From the NCBI GenBank assembly GCA_016793775.1, contig JAEULK010000102.1, positions 1-64,000 on the forward strand: 64,000 nt of DNA, written 5' to 3'. A model generated the notes under the pieces. It saw nothing but the letters and a program-made list of their open reading frames with translations. It made no database searches and was not told where the DNA came from. Numbering within the stretch: the stretch's first letter is position 1; each line of letters starts with the position of its first letter. Origin of the DNA: Sphingopyxis sp. Lineage in GTDB: Bacteria > Pseudomonadota > Alphaproteobacteria > Sphingomonadales > Sphingomonadaceae. Made by a program: the position numbers and the translations under genes. Positions 27,834-36,136 of the stretch are shown one piece after another.

Positions 27834-28460
27834 GTGGAACAGGCATTGGACGGTCCGACACAAAAGGCGATGCCTGACATCGGCAAGACCGGCGCAAAGA
27901 TCGTCGACGGCGCGCGGCGCTGTTTCGAACGTTACGGGATCGAAAAGACGACGATCGAGGATATCGCCCGCGCGGCGGGGGTATCGCGCCCCACGGTCTA
28001 TAAATTCTTCGGCGGCAAGATGGATATCGTCGACTACATCGGCTTTGCCGAGCTCGACAAGATTCAGGAAGTCGTCCGTGCGCGCGTCAAGCATCATTCC
28101 AATTTTGCCGATATGACCACCGAGGCGGTCATCGCGTCCGTACAGGTGGCGAGCGGCAATCCCTATATCCGCCGCTTCGTCGAGGATCTGGAGGTATCGG
28201 CGCAGAGCCAGCTCCCCACCAGCCCCTATCAGGAACAGGCACGGCATCGCTGGGAGTCGGTGATGCAGCGCGCGCAGGCGAGCGGCGAACTCGCCGCCGA
28301 CCTCGACCCCGCCGACGTCGTCAACTGGCTGTCGCGCAACCAGGTCATGCTGCTCCGCGTGCTCGACCAATTCGGCGGCGACGAGGACAGGCTGCGCCAC
28401 ATGGTACGCCGTTTCGTCGTCGAGCCGCTGCTTGCCAATCGGTCAACACCGTCAAGCTGA
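27834..28460 (+). CDS. TetR-family transcriptional regulator 2
   Basis: A 208-residue regulator. The helix-turn-helix is seen in KTTIEDIARAAGVSRPTVYKFFGGK (about residues 38-62). It starts with GTG at 27834 after a GGGGGAAGG ribosome site; an ATG at 27870 is an alternative that would remove 12 residues. It is paralogous to the regulator at 38606 (both have CFE-YGI-KTTIE, SRPTVYK and a C-terminal RRFIV/RRFVV-PLLA segment). Placement beside a motif-B palindrome makes it the leading candidate for that motif (inference). The ligand-binding domain gives no clue to the inducer. Confidence 0.85.
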   Translation: MEQALDGPTQKAMPDIGKTGAKIVDGARRCFERYGIEKTTIEDIARAAGVSRPTVYKFFGGKMDIVDYIGFAELDKIQEVVRARVKHHSNFADMTTEAVIASVQVASGNPYIRRFVEDLEVSAQSQLPTSPYQEQARHRWESVMQRAQASGELAADLDPADVVNWLSRNQVMLLRVLDQFGGDEDRLRHMVRRFVVEPLLANRSTPSS

Positions 28461-28584
28461 TCGGGCTGATACCATCGCGGCCGATTCGCGACTCCCAATG
28501 ACGCTCAAGCGATCGCAACGGGCGCAAAAAATTCCCCGATAAATTGGCGGCGAGTGAAAGATTATCAAGCTTTTCCGCGCACTA

Positions 28585-28601
28585 AACTACATAGTATAGA
28601 T
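28585..28601. promoter_or_regulatory. Putative operator, motif A
   Basis: AACTA-CATAGTA-TAGAT, with the same half-sites and 7-base spacer as the site at 12454. It is 203 bases before the TonB receptor 3 start, farther than the other motif-A sites are from their genes. Confidence 0.5.
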
Positions 28602-28639
28602 TGTGCGCTGCAACAGGGATTCTCCTCCCGTTGACAGAG

Positions 28640-28663
28640 TTGACATTTTATCGAATCTGTTGT
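28640..28663. promoter_or_regulatory. Putative operator, motif B (degenerate)
   Basis: TTGACA and TGTTGT separated by 12 bases. The core TTTT...GAATCTG is shared with the site at 45029. The surrounding sequence forms an imperfect inverted repeat: GTTGACAGAGTTGACA on the left and TGTTGTCTGTAAC on the right. Confidence 0.35.
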
Positions 28664-28804
28664 CTGTAACTCGCGGGAGTGATGCACGGCAACAGGACCG
28701 GCCGCCACGATCTGCCCTGATCGTGCGAGCAGCGCGCCTCCCACAGTGATGGACTGCGCGGCACCGCCCCAACGACGGGCGGGCGCCGCATATGGGAGGA
28801 TGCT

Positions 28805-31195
28805 ATGCGCTTTTCTTACAAGCTTGCCACCTGCACGCTGGCGATCGCGGTTTCGACGATCTCGACGGCGGCGCTGGCACAGGATACCGGGGACGCGATC
28901 GACGACAGCTCGGGCGCCAACGAGATCGTGGTGACCGCGCAGAAGCGCGACGAACGCCTGCAGGACGTGCCGATCGCGGTGACCGCCTTTACCCCCGATC
29001 AGCTGACGCAGAGCGGCATCTCCGATGTTCTGGAACTCGCCGCGGTCACCCCGTCGCTGCTGATCACCGAAGGGTCGAGCGCGGCGCAGCCCTACATCCG
29101 CGGCGTCGGCGGGCGGAACATCACGCCCGGCAACGAAGCGACGACCGCGGTCTATGTCGACGGCGTCTATCAGACCGACAAGACCGGCATCTTGCTGCAG
29201 GGCTTCCCCGACGTGCAGTCGGTGCAGGTGCTGCGCGGCCCGCAGGGCACGCTGTTCGGACGCAACGCGACGTCGGGCGCGATCCTCGTCACCACGCAGA
29301 AGCCCGACACCGAATTCGGCGCGATGCTCGAAGGCACTTACGGCACCGACGAGGAGGGCGCGCGCGGCTTCGTGACCGGGGGGTTTTCGGACACGCTGGC
29401 GCTCAGCGTGAGCGGTTTCTATCGCAACGAGCGGTCTTATATCCGCAATCGCACTCAGGCGCTGAACGGCGCGGGCAAATATGTCGGCGGCGACAAGAGC
29501 TTCGGCTTTCGCGGCGCGCTGCAATGGGAAGCGACGCCCGATTTCACCGCGACGCTGGCGGGCTATTATTCGAAGGGCGAAACCAACGCGGTGGTCGCGC
29601 TGCAGCCGATCCTGGGCGAGACCACGACCACCGGCCAGGTCGCGTCGGGCATCGATATCTCGCGGCCCGAACGCTCCTATTATGGCCAGATCGATCCCGA
29701 GGTCCGCTTCCAGGGCTATGGCGGCTCGCTGACGCTCGATGCCGACGTCGGGCCGGTGAACATCAAGTCGATCACAGCCTATAGCCACAGCACTTCGGGG
29801 GTCGAATATGACCTCGACGGCTCGCCCGCGAGCGTCTTCTGGTTCGATACCGCGCTCAAGGGGCGCAGCTATCAGCAGGAAATCGACATCACCTCGATGA
29901 ACGACGGGCCGTTCCAGTGGATCCTCGGCGGCTTCTATCTCAATTACCGCGACGGCTATGCCGGGCTCGACCAATATGTCGGACTGCCGGTCCCGTCGAC
30001 GCTGCGTCCGAACACGATCCCGCAGGCGCTGCTCGATCGCTCGGCGGCGGGTGCGGGTCCGGCGTCGGGCCTCGCCTATATCGACCAGAGCGCCTTCGTG
30101 ACGGTCAAGTCGCTCGGTATCTTCGGCGAAGTCTCCTACGCATTCAGCGATGCCGCGAAGTTGACGCTCGGCCTGCGCTACACCGACGAGAAGCACACGC
30201 TCGACAAGGACAATGCCGGCACCACCTATGTGCCCAACGGCACCGGCGGCGTCGTCGCGATTCCCAGCAACTCGGCGGCGATATGTGCCGCCAATCCGGA
30301 CTGCGATGGCCTCAGCGCGCCCTTCTCGGAGCTGACCTATCGCGCGGTGTTCGATTACAAGTTCAGCGACGATGTCCTCGGCTATCTGAGCTACAACCGC
30401 GGCTTCAAGAGCGGCGTCTATAATATCTCGTCGATCCCGAACGTCATCCCGACCGAGCCCGAGACGATCGACGCGTTCGAGGTGGGCCTCAAGACCAGCC
30501 TGTTCGACCGCAAGGTCACCTTCAACGCTGCGGCCTATTATTATAAGTATGACAATCTGCAGGTGCCGGTGGTCAACCCGGTGACCAACACGCAGCAGTC
30601 GATCAACGCGGCGAAGGCGACGATCTCGGGCCTCGAAATCGAGACCAGCTATCGCCCCGACGATCGCTTCTCGCTGTCGGCGGGCTTCTCGACCTTCTTC
30701 AAGTCGGAATATGACGAGTTCAAGAACTGCGTCATCTATCGTCGCCGCGCCTCGGGGCTCGCGATCCCGCCCAATGCCGATTGCTCGGGCTTCGACCTGC
30801 CCGCGACGCCCGACGTCACCGTCAGCCTCCAGGCCAGTTACGACATCCCGCTGGCGAATGGCGGGAAATTCGAGCTGAGCGGCCTGTTCAGCTATGTCGA
30901 CTCGTTCGACCATGCGACCTACGGCTATTACCCTGCGGGCGGCACGGGCGCGGGCGCCTATCCCGAGGGTATCGGCCGCGCGCCGGTGCAGAAAGCGACC
31001 GAAACGCTCAACCTGTCGGCGACCTTCCGCGCGCCCGACAACCGTTTCTATGTGTCGGTGTGGGGCAAGGACCTGTTCAACCAGAACGATATCTTCCGCA
31101 ACGTGTCGACGACTTCGTTCGGCTATTATTCGGTGCTGTCGCGCGGGATCACCGGCGGCGTGACGATCGGGACGAAGTTCGGATCGCAGCGCTAA
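28805..31195 (+). CDS. TonB-dependent outer-membrane receptor 3 (paralogue of receptor 1)
   Basis: A 796-residue receptor, the same length as receptor 1 and alike from plug to last strand (shared PYIRGVG-RNITPGNE, TYVPNGTGGV, YNRGFKSGVYNISS, GRAP-QK/RS-T). The signal peptide ends near TAALAQ; the TonB-box-like stretch is EIVVTAQKRD. It should import a ligand chemically close to that of receptor 1. It ends TKFGSQR, lacking the usual terminal Phe, as does receptor 1. GGGAGGA precedes the ATG. A rho-independent terminator follows the stop, then the isochorismatase-like gene. The upstream region carries motifs A and B. Confidence 0.92.
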   Translation: MRFSYKLATCTLAIAVSTISTAALAQDTGDAIDDSSGANEIVVTAQKRDERLQDVPIAVTAFTPDQLTQSGISDVLELAAVTPSLLITEGSSAAQPYIRGVGGRNITPGNEATTAVYVDGVYQTDKTGILLQGFPDVQSVQVLRGPQGTLFGRNATSGAILVTTQKPDTEFGAMLEGTYGTDEEGARGFVTGGFSDTLALSVSGFYRNERSYIRNRTQALNGAGKYVGGDKSFGFRGALQWEATPDFTATLAGYYSKGETNAVVALQPILGETTTTGQVASGIDISRPERSYYGQIDPEVRFQGYGGSLTLDADVGPVNIKSITAYSHSTSGVEYDLDGSPASVFWFDTALKGRSYQQEIDITSMNDGPFQWILGGFYLNYRDGYAGLDQYVGLPVPSTLRPNTIPQALLDRSAAGAGPASGLAYIDQSAFVTVKSLGIFGEVSYAFSDAAKLTLGLRYTDEKHTLDKDNAGTTYVPNGTGGVVAIPSNSAAICAANPDCDGLSAPFSELTYRAVFDYKFSDDVLGYLSYNRGFKSGVYNISSIPNVIPTEPETIDAFEVGLKTSLFDRKVTFNAAAYYYKYDNLQVPVVNPVTNTQQSINAAKATISGLEIETSYRPDDRFSLSAGFSTFFKSEYDEFKNCVIYRRRASGLAIPPNADCSGFDLPATPDVTVSLQASYDIPLANGGKFELSGLFSYVDSFDHATYGYYPAGGTGAGAYPEGIGRAPVQKATETLNLSATFRAPDNRFYVSVWGKDLFNQNDIFRNVSTTSFGYYSVLSRGITGGVTIGTKFGSQR

Positions 31196-31203
31196 AGGGG
31201 GAC

Positions 31204-31240
31204 GGCCGCCGGCCCGGGCACGGCCGGCGGCCGCATTTTT
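31204..31240 (+). terminator. Rho-independent terminator after TonB receptor 3
   Basis: GGCCGCCGGCC (31204-31214) and GGCCGGCGGCC (31222-31232) form a perfect 11-bp stem with a 7-base loop, followed by GCATTTTT. It starts 9 bases after the receptor stop. Confidence 0.85.
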
Positions 31241-31255
31241 CGGCAGGAGGGCGAT

Positions 31256-31996
31256 GTGACGAGCTCCGCAGGTGCCGCCGGCGACATGCTGCCGCCCAGC
31301 CTGTCCGCGCATTGGTATAATGCCGCCGATTTCGCGCCCGGCGATCCGTGGCGGGGTTTCGATCCCGGTCGTACCGCGCTCGTCCTCGTTGACCTTATCA
31401 ACTGGCAGGTCGATCCCGACGGCCCCTCGATCGGCGCGATGCGCGCGGCGGGGCACGACAAACGCGCGGATTATCTGCTGGGGCGCTTCGCCGATGTCAT
31501 CGCGCCCAATCTGAAATTGCTGCTGCCTGCCGCGCGCCGCGCCGGGTTGCGTATCGTCCATGCGCGGCTCGCGAGCCGGCATCCGGATTATGCCGACATC
31601 GTTCCGGCGCTGCGCCCCTATGTGAAGGCAGCGGGTGCCCGCGACGGATCGCCCGCCGCGGCGCCGATCGCCGAGGTCGGCGACGAGCCGGGCGACCTGT
31701 CGCTGGTCAAATCGGGGTCGGGGGCGTTCGGCGGGACCGAACTCGACTTTCTGCTGCGGCGCGCGGGGATCGATACGATCCTCTATGCCGGGGTGGTGAC
31801 GACCGCCTGCGTATTGCTCAGCGTTGCGACGGGGTTCGACCTTGGATACCGGCAATATCTGGTCGCCGATTGCACCGGCACGCTGTCGGCGCGCGACCAG
31901 CAGGACGCCGAACGGCTGATCGGCAATTATCTAGCCGAAATCGTGACTGCCGCCGATGCCGCGGCGGCGATGGAGAATTTTAGCGATGCCCTATGA
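31256..31996 (+). CDS. Isochorismatase-family cysteine hydrolase
   Basis: A 246-residue hydrolase of the isochorismatase/nicotinamidase superfamily. The catalytic triad is recognisable: D46 in ALVLVDLIN, K152 in LSLVKSGSGAF and the nucleophile C185 in GVVTTACVL. Members hydrolyse amides, carbamoyl groups or vinyl ethers; the substrate here is unknown. It begins with GTG at 31256 after AGGAGG. The N-terminal 35 residues before the core are longer than in minimal members. It overlaps the following CaiB-like gene by 11 bases, so both are probably one operon acting on the same acyl compound. Confidence 0.82.
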   Translation: MTSSAGAAGDMLPPSLSAHWYNAADFAPGDPWRGFDPGRTALVLVDLINWQVDPDGPSIGAMRAAGHDKRADYLLGRFADVIAPNLKLLLPAARRAGLRIVHARLASRHPDYADIVPALRPYVKAAGARDGSPAAAPIAEVGDEPGDLSLVKSGSGAFGGTELDFLLRRAGIDTILYAGVVTTACVLLSVATGFDLGYRQYLVADCTGTLSARDQQDAERLIGNYLAEIVTAADAAAAMENFSDAL

Positions 31997-33161
31997 TTTC
32001 CTGACCGACCTGCTGGTGCTCGAAGTGTCGCATTTCGGCCCCGACGCGCTCGGCGGCCGCCTTGCCGACATGGGCGCTCGGGTGATCAAGGTTGAGGACC
32101 CCGACGGCGGCGATCCGCTGCGCCGCGCCGGTCCTTGGTCGGTGGGCGACGAAACGGGCTTCTCCTACATGCATTTGCGCTGGAATCGCGGCAAGGAAAG
32201 CGTGATCATCGACCTGGCGAGCGAGGCGGGCCGGGCGGATTTCCTGACGCTGGCGAAAAAGGCCGATGTCGTGATCGAAGGCATGCGCGCTGGCGTGATG
32301 GCGCGGCTGGGGCTCGGTTACGAGGTGCTGAAGGGGGTGAACCCCGCGATCATCTTCTGCTCGCTGTCGGGGCTGGGCGCGACCGGGCCCTATGCCAAGC
32401 TCGCCTCGCACGGGCCGTCGTTCGACGCCTATGGCGGGCTCGGCACGCCGGTGGGGGACAGCATCTCGCGCTACAACGGGCCGCAGGCGCCGTCGATCGG
32501 CATGTATGCCTATGGGCTGGAGGCGGCGTTCGCCGTGGTCGCGGCGGTGCACCGCGCGCGGCGGACGGGCGAGGGCGCGGCGATCGAGGTCGCGGCGGCC
32601 GATTGTTCGGCGCACTGGCTGCCCGAGGCGCTCGATCCTCTGCTCAATCCCGATACGACTTTCGCGCGGCCGGGGTTCTTCGATGCCAGCGGCAAGATGC
32701 GCTTGTGGGCGCGGATGGAAAATTACCGCTGCGCTGACGGCAAGCTGATCTTCCTGATGACCTTCACGCCCAAGAGTTGGCAGGCGTTGTTGGCGCTGGT
32801 CGGGCGCCCCGATCTCGAAACCATCTATATGCGCGAGCCGCAGACGGGGACCGAGGATGCAGAGGTCAACGCCGCGCTGATTCCGATCTTCGCGTCGCGC
32901 CCGCGCGCCGACTGGCTCGCCGATTTCGAGCGCGACAATGTGGCGGCGATGCCGGTGAACAGCTTCGAGGACGTCATCGCCGACGCGCATTTCCGCGCCC
33001 GCGACAACACCTATCGGGCGACTTTGCCTGATGGGCGCAAGCTGACGTTGACCTCGACCGCGATCCACGTCGCGGGTCAGCATTTCGGCATGCCGCTGGC
33101 GCCCGAAGCCGGCGAGGACGACGCCGCGATCCGCGCCGAATTCGGCCTCGGCGGCGGCTGA
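31986..33161 (+). CDS. CaiB/BaiF family CoA-transferase-like protein (catalytic Asp apparently absent)
   Basis: A 391-residue type III CoA-transferase fold: LADMGARVIKVEDPDGGDPLR near the N-terminus, LRWNRGKESVIIDL and LGYEVLKGVNPAIIFCSLSG are typical. In active members a conserved Asp starts the D-x3-G segment before the AL...TG.G region; by eye the matching stretch here reads MYAYG (about 173-177), so the nucleophile seems replaced by Met. It may be a non-transferase such as a CoA-ester binding or racemase-like protein. The in-frame ATG at 31956 lies too far inside the previous gene; 31986 is chosen. It ends 3 bases from the convergent Rieske gene. Confidence 0.8.
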   Translation: MPYDFLTDLLVLEVSHFGPDALGGRLADMGARVIKVEDPDGGDPLRRAGPWSVGDETGFSYMHLRWNRGKESVIIDLASEAGRADFLTLAKKADVVIEGMRAGVMARLGLGYEVLKGVNPAIIFCSLSGLGATGPYAKLASHGPSFDAYGGLGTPVGDSISRYNGPQAPSIGMYAYGLEAAFAVVAAVHRARRTGEGAAIEVAAADCSAHWLPEALDPLLNPDTTFARPGFFDASGKMRLWARMENYRCADGKLIFLMTFTPKSWQALLALVGRPDLETIYMREPQTGTEDAEVNAALIPIFASRPRADWLADFERDNVAAMPVNSFEDVIADAHFRARDNTYRATLPDGRKLTLTSTAIHVAGQHFGMPLAPEAGEDDAAIRAEFGLGGG

Positions 33162-33164
33162 GCC

Positions 33165-34370
33165 TCAGCCTCGCGCCGCGCGCGCCGGCATCGGCACCAC
33201 GTCGGCACCCGCCATCACCCGGTCGTAGCTGCGGTGAAACTGCTGGTTGATGACCTCGTTGTGCGCGAGCAGCATCGTGCCGGTGCCCGGCATGTTGGCC
33301 GAGCGCTGGATGCTGTCGCCGATCGGCACATCCTCGTTGAGGATCGCGGCCTCGGCGATGTCCCAATTCTTGGCGAGGATGCTCTGGCCCTTCGTGTCAT
33401 AGTCGCCGGGCGCCTTCGGGGCGAGGAAGCGCAGGTGAACGCGCGAACGGCCCGGGTTGTCGACGTCCTGGTACATCGTCCAAAATTCGGCGTGGTGCGG
33501 GTGCAGCTGGATGCTGACGTTCGGGAAGACCATATTGCCGTAGACCACATAAGGATCGAGGTCGTGCTCGCCCGGTTCGCTGCCCAATATCTCGTCGATC
33601 TTGCGGCGCGGCGTGGTGGTCACCGCATGGTCGCCGGTGCCTTCGACGCGCGCCATCATATTCATGTAGAAAAAGGGGCGGATCGTCGGGCCGTGGACCC
33701 ATTGGACATGATAGCCGTCGGTCAGCCCGTCGACCATGATCTTCCAATTCTGGTCGAAGGTGAAAAAGGCCTCGCGATAGAAATATTGGCGGTCGAGGCC
33801 GTAGTTCGCCAGCACGCCGTCCATCACCGGGCCGAGATGCGCGGCGACGTCGATCGCGCCTTCGGGGTTTTCGACGATCCACACGAAACCGTGGCGCTCC
33901 TCGCACGGCAGCGCGATCAGGTTGCGCTCGCGGCACGGCAGGCTGATCCCCAACGTCTGCTTGAAGGTCAGGCCGATCAATTCGCCCTCATTGGTATAGG
34001 TCCAGCCGTGATAGGGGCAGGAAAAGCGCCCCTGCTTGCCCTCGGTCTGCGTCACCAGCGTGGCGCCGCGGTGGCGGCACATGTTGAGGAAGGCACGGAC
34101 CCGGCCGTCCTTGCCGCGCGTGACGAGCGCCTCGCTGCGGTTGAGCTTCACCGTGACATAGCTGCCCGATTCGGGAAGCTGGCTGCCGTGCAGCGCCATC
34201 ATCGGATACTGTTCGAAGATCTTCGCGCGCTCGGCGACCGCGATGTCGGGGTCCGAATAGACCGACAACGGATATTCGTAGGTTTCCTCGATCATGTCGG
34301 TGCTGTTGTCGCGGATATGGCGGAACAGTTTTTCCGCGACCTGCCGGTTATGTTCGGGGCTCAGATACAT
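33165..34370 (-). CDS. Rieske non-heme iron oxygenase, alpha-subunit type 3
   Basis: A 401-residue oxygenase. Rieske ligands are C98, H100, C118 and H121 (CRHRGAT ... CPYHGW). The mononuclear iron motif is DGYHVQWVH, with the two His ligands five apart. The frame is open to 34415, but the ATG at 34370 follows a GGAGAG ribosome site and gives a normal N-terminus (MYLSPEHNRQ). It is divergent from acyl-CoA ligase 3, with motif B between. No reductase or beta subunit is adjacent. The large MARVEGTGDHAVTT insert region after the His ligands is typical of alpha-only enzymes acting on bulky substrates, but that is only suggestive. Confidence 0.9.
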   Translation of the reverse strand: MYLSPEHNRQVAEKLFRHIRDNSTDMIEETYEYPLSVYSDPDIAVAERAKIFEQYPMMALHGSQLPESGSYVTVKLNRSEALVTRGKDGRVRAFLNMCRHRGATLVTQTEGKQGRFSCPYHGWTYTNEGELIGLTFKQTLGISLPCRERNLIALPCEERHGFVWIVENPEGAIDVAAHLGPVMDGVLANYGLDRQYFYREAFFTFDQNWKIMVDGLTDGYHVQWVHGPTIRPFFYMNMMARVEGTGDHAVTTTPRRKIDEILGSEPGEHDLDPYVVYGNMVFPNVSIQLHPHHAEFWTMYQDVDNPGRSRVHLRFLAPKAPGDYDTKGQSILAKNWDIAEAAILNEDVPIGDSIQRSANMPGTGTMLLAHNEVINQQFHRSYDRVMAGADVVPMPARAARG

Positions 34371-34419
34371 TCGACTCTCCGCTAGGGCGGTGCGGCCCCG
34401 GTGGGCCGGCGCCATTGCC

Positions 34420-34443
34420 TTTACACATATGTAGCATTGTAAA
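34420..34443. promoter_or_regulatory. Putative operator, motif B (best palindrome)
   Basis: Perfect half-sites TTTACA (34420-34425) and TGTAAA (34438-34443) with a 12-base spacer, between the divergent Rieske oxygenase 3 (start 34370) and ligase 3 (start 34529). The interval 34410-34490 is AT-rich. Confidence 0.6.
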
Positions 34444-34528
34444 TAGCAAAAACCTATATAAAAAGGGCTTTGTACAATATGTGACTTTACGCACCGGTGC
34501 GCCGGAAAAGCGAAGCGCGGGGAGAGTT

Positions 34529-36136
34529 ATGGTCGATACGCTGAATATGCCGTCGGTCCCGGTGCTGATCCGCACCCGCGCGGCGCGCGATCCCGATGCG
34601 CCGTTCCTGACCGATGTAGCGGGCGGGACGATGACCGTCGGTGAATTTCACGCGGCGGCGTTGCGCGTTGCCGACGCGACAGCGGCGATCGGGGTCGCGC
34701 CGGGCGAATGCGTCGCGACGATGCTCGATCCGTGCCTGACCGCCTACACGGCATGGATTGGGCTCAGCTGGCGCGGCGCGCTCGAGGTACCGATCAACCC
34801 CGAATATAAGGGCAATCTGCTCGCCTATGCGCTGAACGATTGTCGCGCGCGGGTGCTGATCACCAGCAATGCGTGTGTGGAGCAGATCGATGCGATCCGT
34901 GACCGGCTGGAGATGCTCGAACGCATCGTCACGATCGACGATGATGTTTGCACCAGCGCCATCCCGGTCGCGACGCTCGCATCGGTCGAGGCGGCGGCGC
35001 CGCGGATTGACCATGCGGAGCCGACGCTCGCCGACACCAATGCCGTGATCTACACCTCGGGCACCACGGGGCCGTCGAAGGGGGTGCTGCAGGCGTGGGG
35101 TTCGATCCAGCAGGTGCAGCATAATTTCAGTGGCGAGGCGATCGATCCGGGTCAGGTGCCGGTCTATTATTCGCCCTGGCCGACCTTTCATTCGTCGGGG
35201 CGCGTCGGCTTCGTTTTCGCGGCGGTGCGCGGCGGGCAGATGGTCTTTCGCAGCCGTTTTTCGGTGAGCCATTATTGGGGCGACGTGCGGGCGCATGGTT
35301 GTACGCATACCCAGCTGATGGGCATCGCGGGGTTCCTGATGAACGTCGAGCGGCGGTCCGACGACGCCGACAATCCACTGCAATGGGTGCTGATGAACCC
35401 GGTGCTGCCCGATTATCGCGAATTCGAGGCGCGCTTCGGGGTGAAGATCTGTACCGGCTGGGGAATGACCGAGATCGGTTTTCCGCTCAATGCGTCGAAC
35501 CTGCCCAATGCCCAGACCTGCGGCAAGCTATCGCCGCTTTACGAGGTGCGCATTGTCGACAGCGCGGGCCGCGACCTGCCCGACGGGGAAGCGGGCGAGC
35601 TGTGGATCCGCGGCAAGGCGCCCTTCCTGATCACCCAAGGCTATCTCAACAAGCCCGAGGCGAATGCGAAGGCGTGGCAGGACGGCTGGTACAAGACCGG
35701 CGACATCCTGCGCCGCGATGCTGACGGCTATTTCTACTTCCTCGACCGCGCCCATGATTATCTGCGCGTGCGCGGCAACAATGTCTCGTCGCTCGAGCTC
35801 GAGGGCGAAGTGCGCGGACATCCGGCGGTCGCCGAGGCCGCGGCGATCGCGGTCAAGGCCGCCGATGTCCCCGCGCTCCCCGGCAACGCGCGGGCGAGCG
35901 AGGACGAGATCAAGATCGCGGTGCAACTGAACGGCTCGGCGGTGCTGCGCGAAGGCGATCTCGTCGATTATCTCGCCGAACGGCTGCCGCGCTACATGGT
36001 CCCGCGCTTCGTCGAGTTCGTCGCCGAACTGCCGCGCACCCCGACGGGCAAGATTCGCAAGGCGGGGCTGCGCGAGGCGCCGGTCAACGACGCGACCTGG
36101 GACAGGCTCAGCCGATCCGCTCCCGCCGCAACCTGA
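34529..36136 (+). CDS. AMP-dependent acyl-CoA synthetase/ligase 3
   Basis: A 535-residue adenylate-forming ligase. Motifs: YTSGTTGPSKG (about 172-182), GWGMTEIG, WYKTGDIL and the C-terminal Lys in PTGKIRKAGLRE. It would convert a carboxylate into a CoA thioester. The frame opens at 34415, but the first 38 codons run through the motif-B operator and AT-rich promoter; the ATG at 34529 with GGGGAGAG is the start. Its 3' end overlaps the 3' end of ligase 4 by 29 bases on opposite strands. The family assignment is firm; the substrate is open (carnitine-CoA-ligase-like at best). Confidence 0.88.
   Translation: MVDTLNMPSVPVLIRTRAARDPDAPFLTDVAGGTMTVGEFHAAALRVADATAAIGVAPGECVATMLDPCLTAYTAWIGLSWRGALEVPINPEYKGNLLAYALNDCRARVLITSNACVEQIDAIRDRLEMLERIVTIDDDVCTSAIPVATLASVEAAAPRIDHAEPTLADTNAVIYTSGTTGPSKGVLQAWGSIQQVQHNFSGEAIDPGQVPVYYSPWPTFHSSGRVGFVFAAVRGGQMVFRSRFSVSHYWGDVRAHGCTHTQLMGIAGFLMNVERRSDDADNPLQWVLMNPVLPDYREFEARFGVKICTGWGMTEIGFPLNASNLPNAQTCGKLSPLYEVRIVDSAGRDLPDGEAGELWIRGKAPFLITQGYLNKPEANAKAWQDGWYKTGDILRRDADGYFYFLDRAHDYLRVRGNNVSSLELEGEVRGHPAVAEAAAIAVKAADVPALPGNARASEDEIKIAVQLNGSAVLREGDLVDYLAERLPRYMVPRFVEFVAELPRTPTGKIRKAGLREAPVNDATWDRLSRSAPAAT

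Larger units (their letters stand above)
28461..28804. other. 344-bp regulatory intergenic region upstream of TonB receptor 3
   Basis: No convincing ORF or RNA gene was seen. The interval is AT-rich from about 28530 to 28680 and contains one motif-A and one motif-B site, plus a TTGACA at 28631 that could be part of a promoter. The final 60 bases are GC-rich and end in the ribosome site GGGAGGA. Confidence 0.5.

Noticed and set aside
28631..28668. A classical sigma-70 promoter using TTGACA at 28631 or 28640
   Set aside because: No convincing -10 hexamer lies 16-18 bases downstream of either, so it was not listed as a promoter.
28565..31855. 1096-codon open frame on the minus strand opposite TonB receptor 3
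   Set aside because: It is the antisense shadow of the receptor gene and its neighbours: low-complexity Arg/Ala/Gly-rich composition, no domain, no ribosome site, and a strong sense-strand gene underneath.
34455..34462. TATATAAA as a -10 element for ligase 3
   Set aside because: No -35 partner at suitable spacing; kept only as AT-rich promoter context.
34415..34528. N-terminal extension of ligase 3
   Set aside because: It runs through the AT-rich promoter and motif-B palindrome; the ATG at 34529 has a good ribosome site and matches the family N-terminus.
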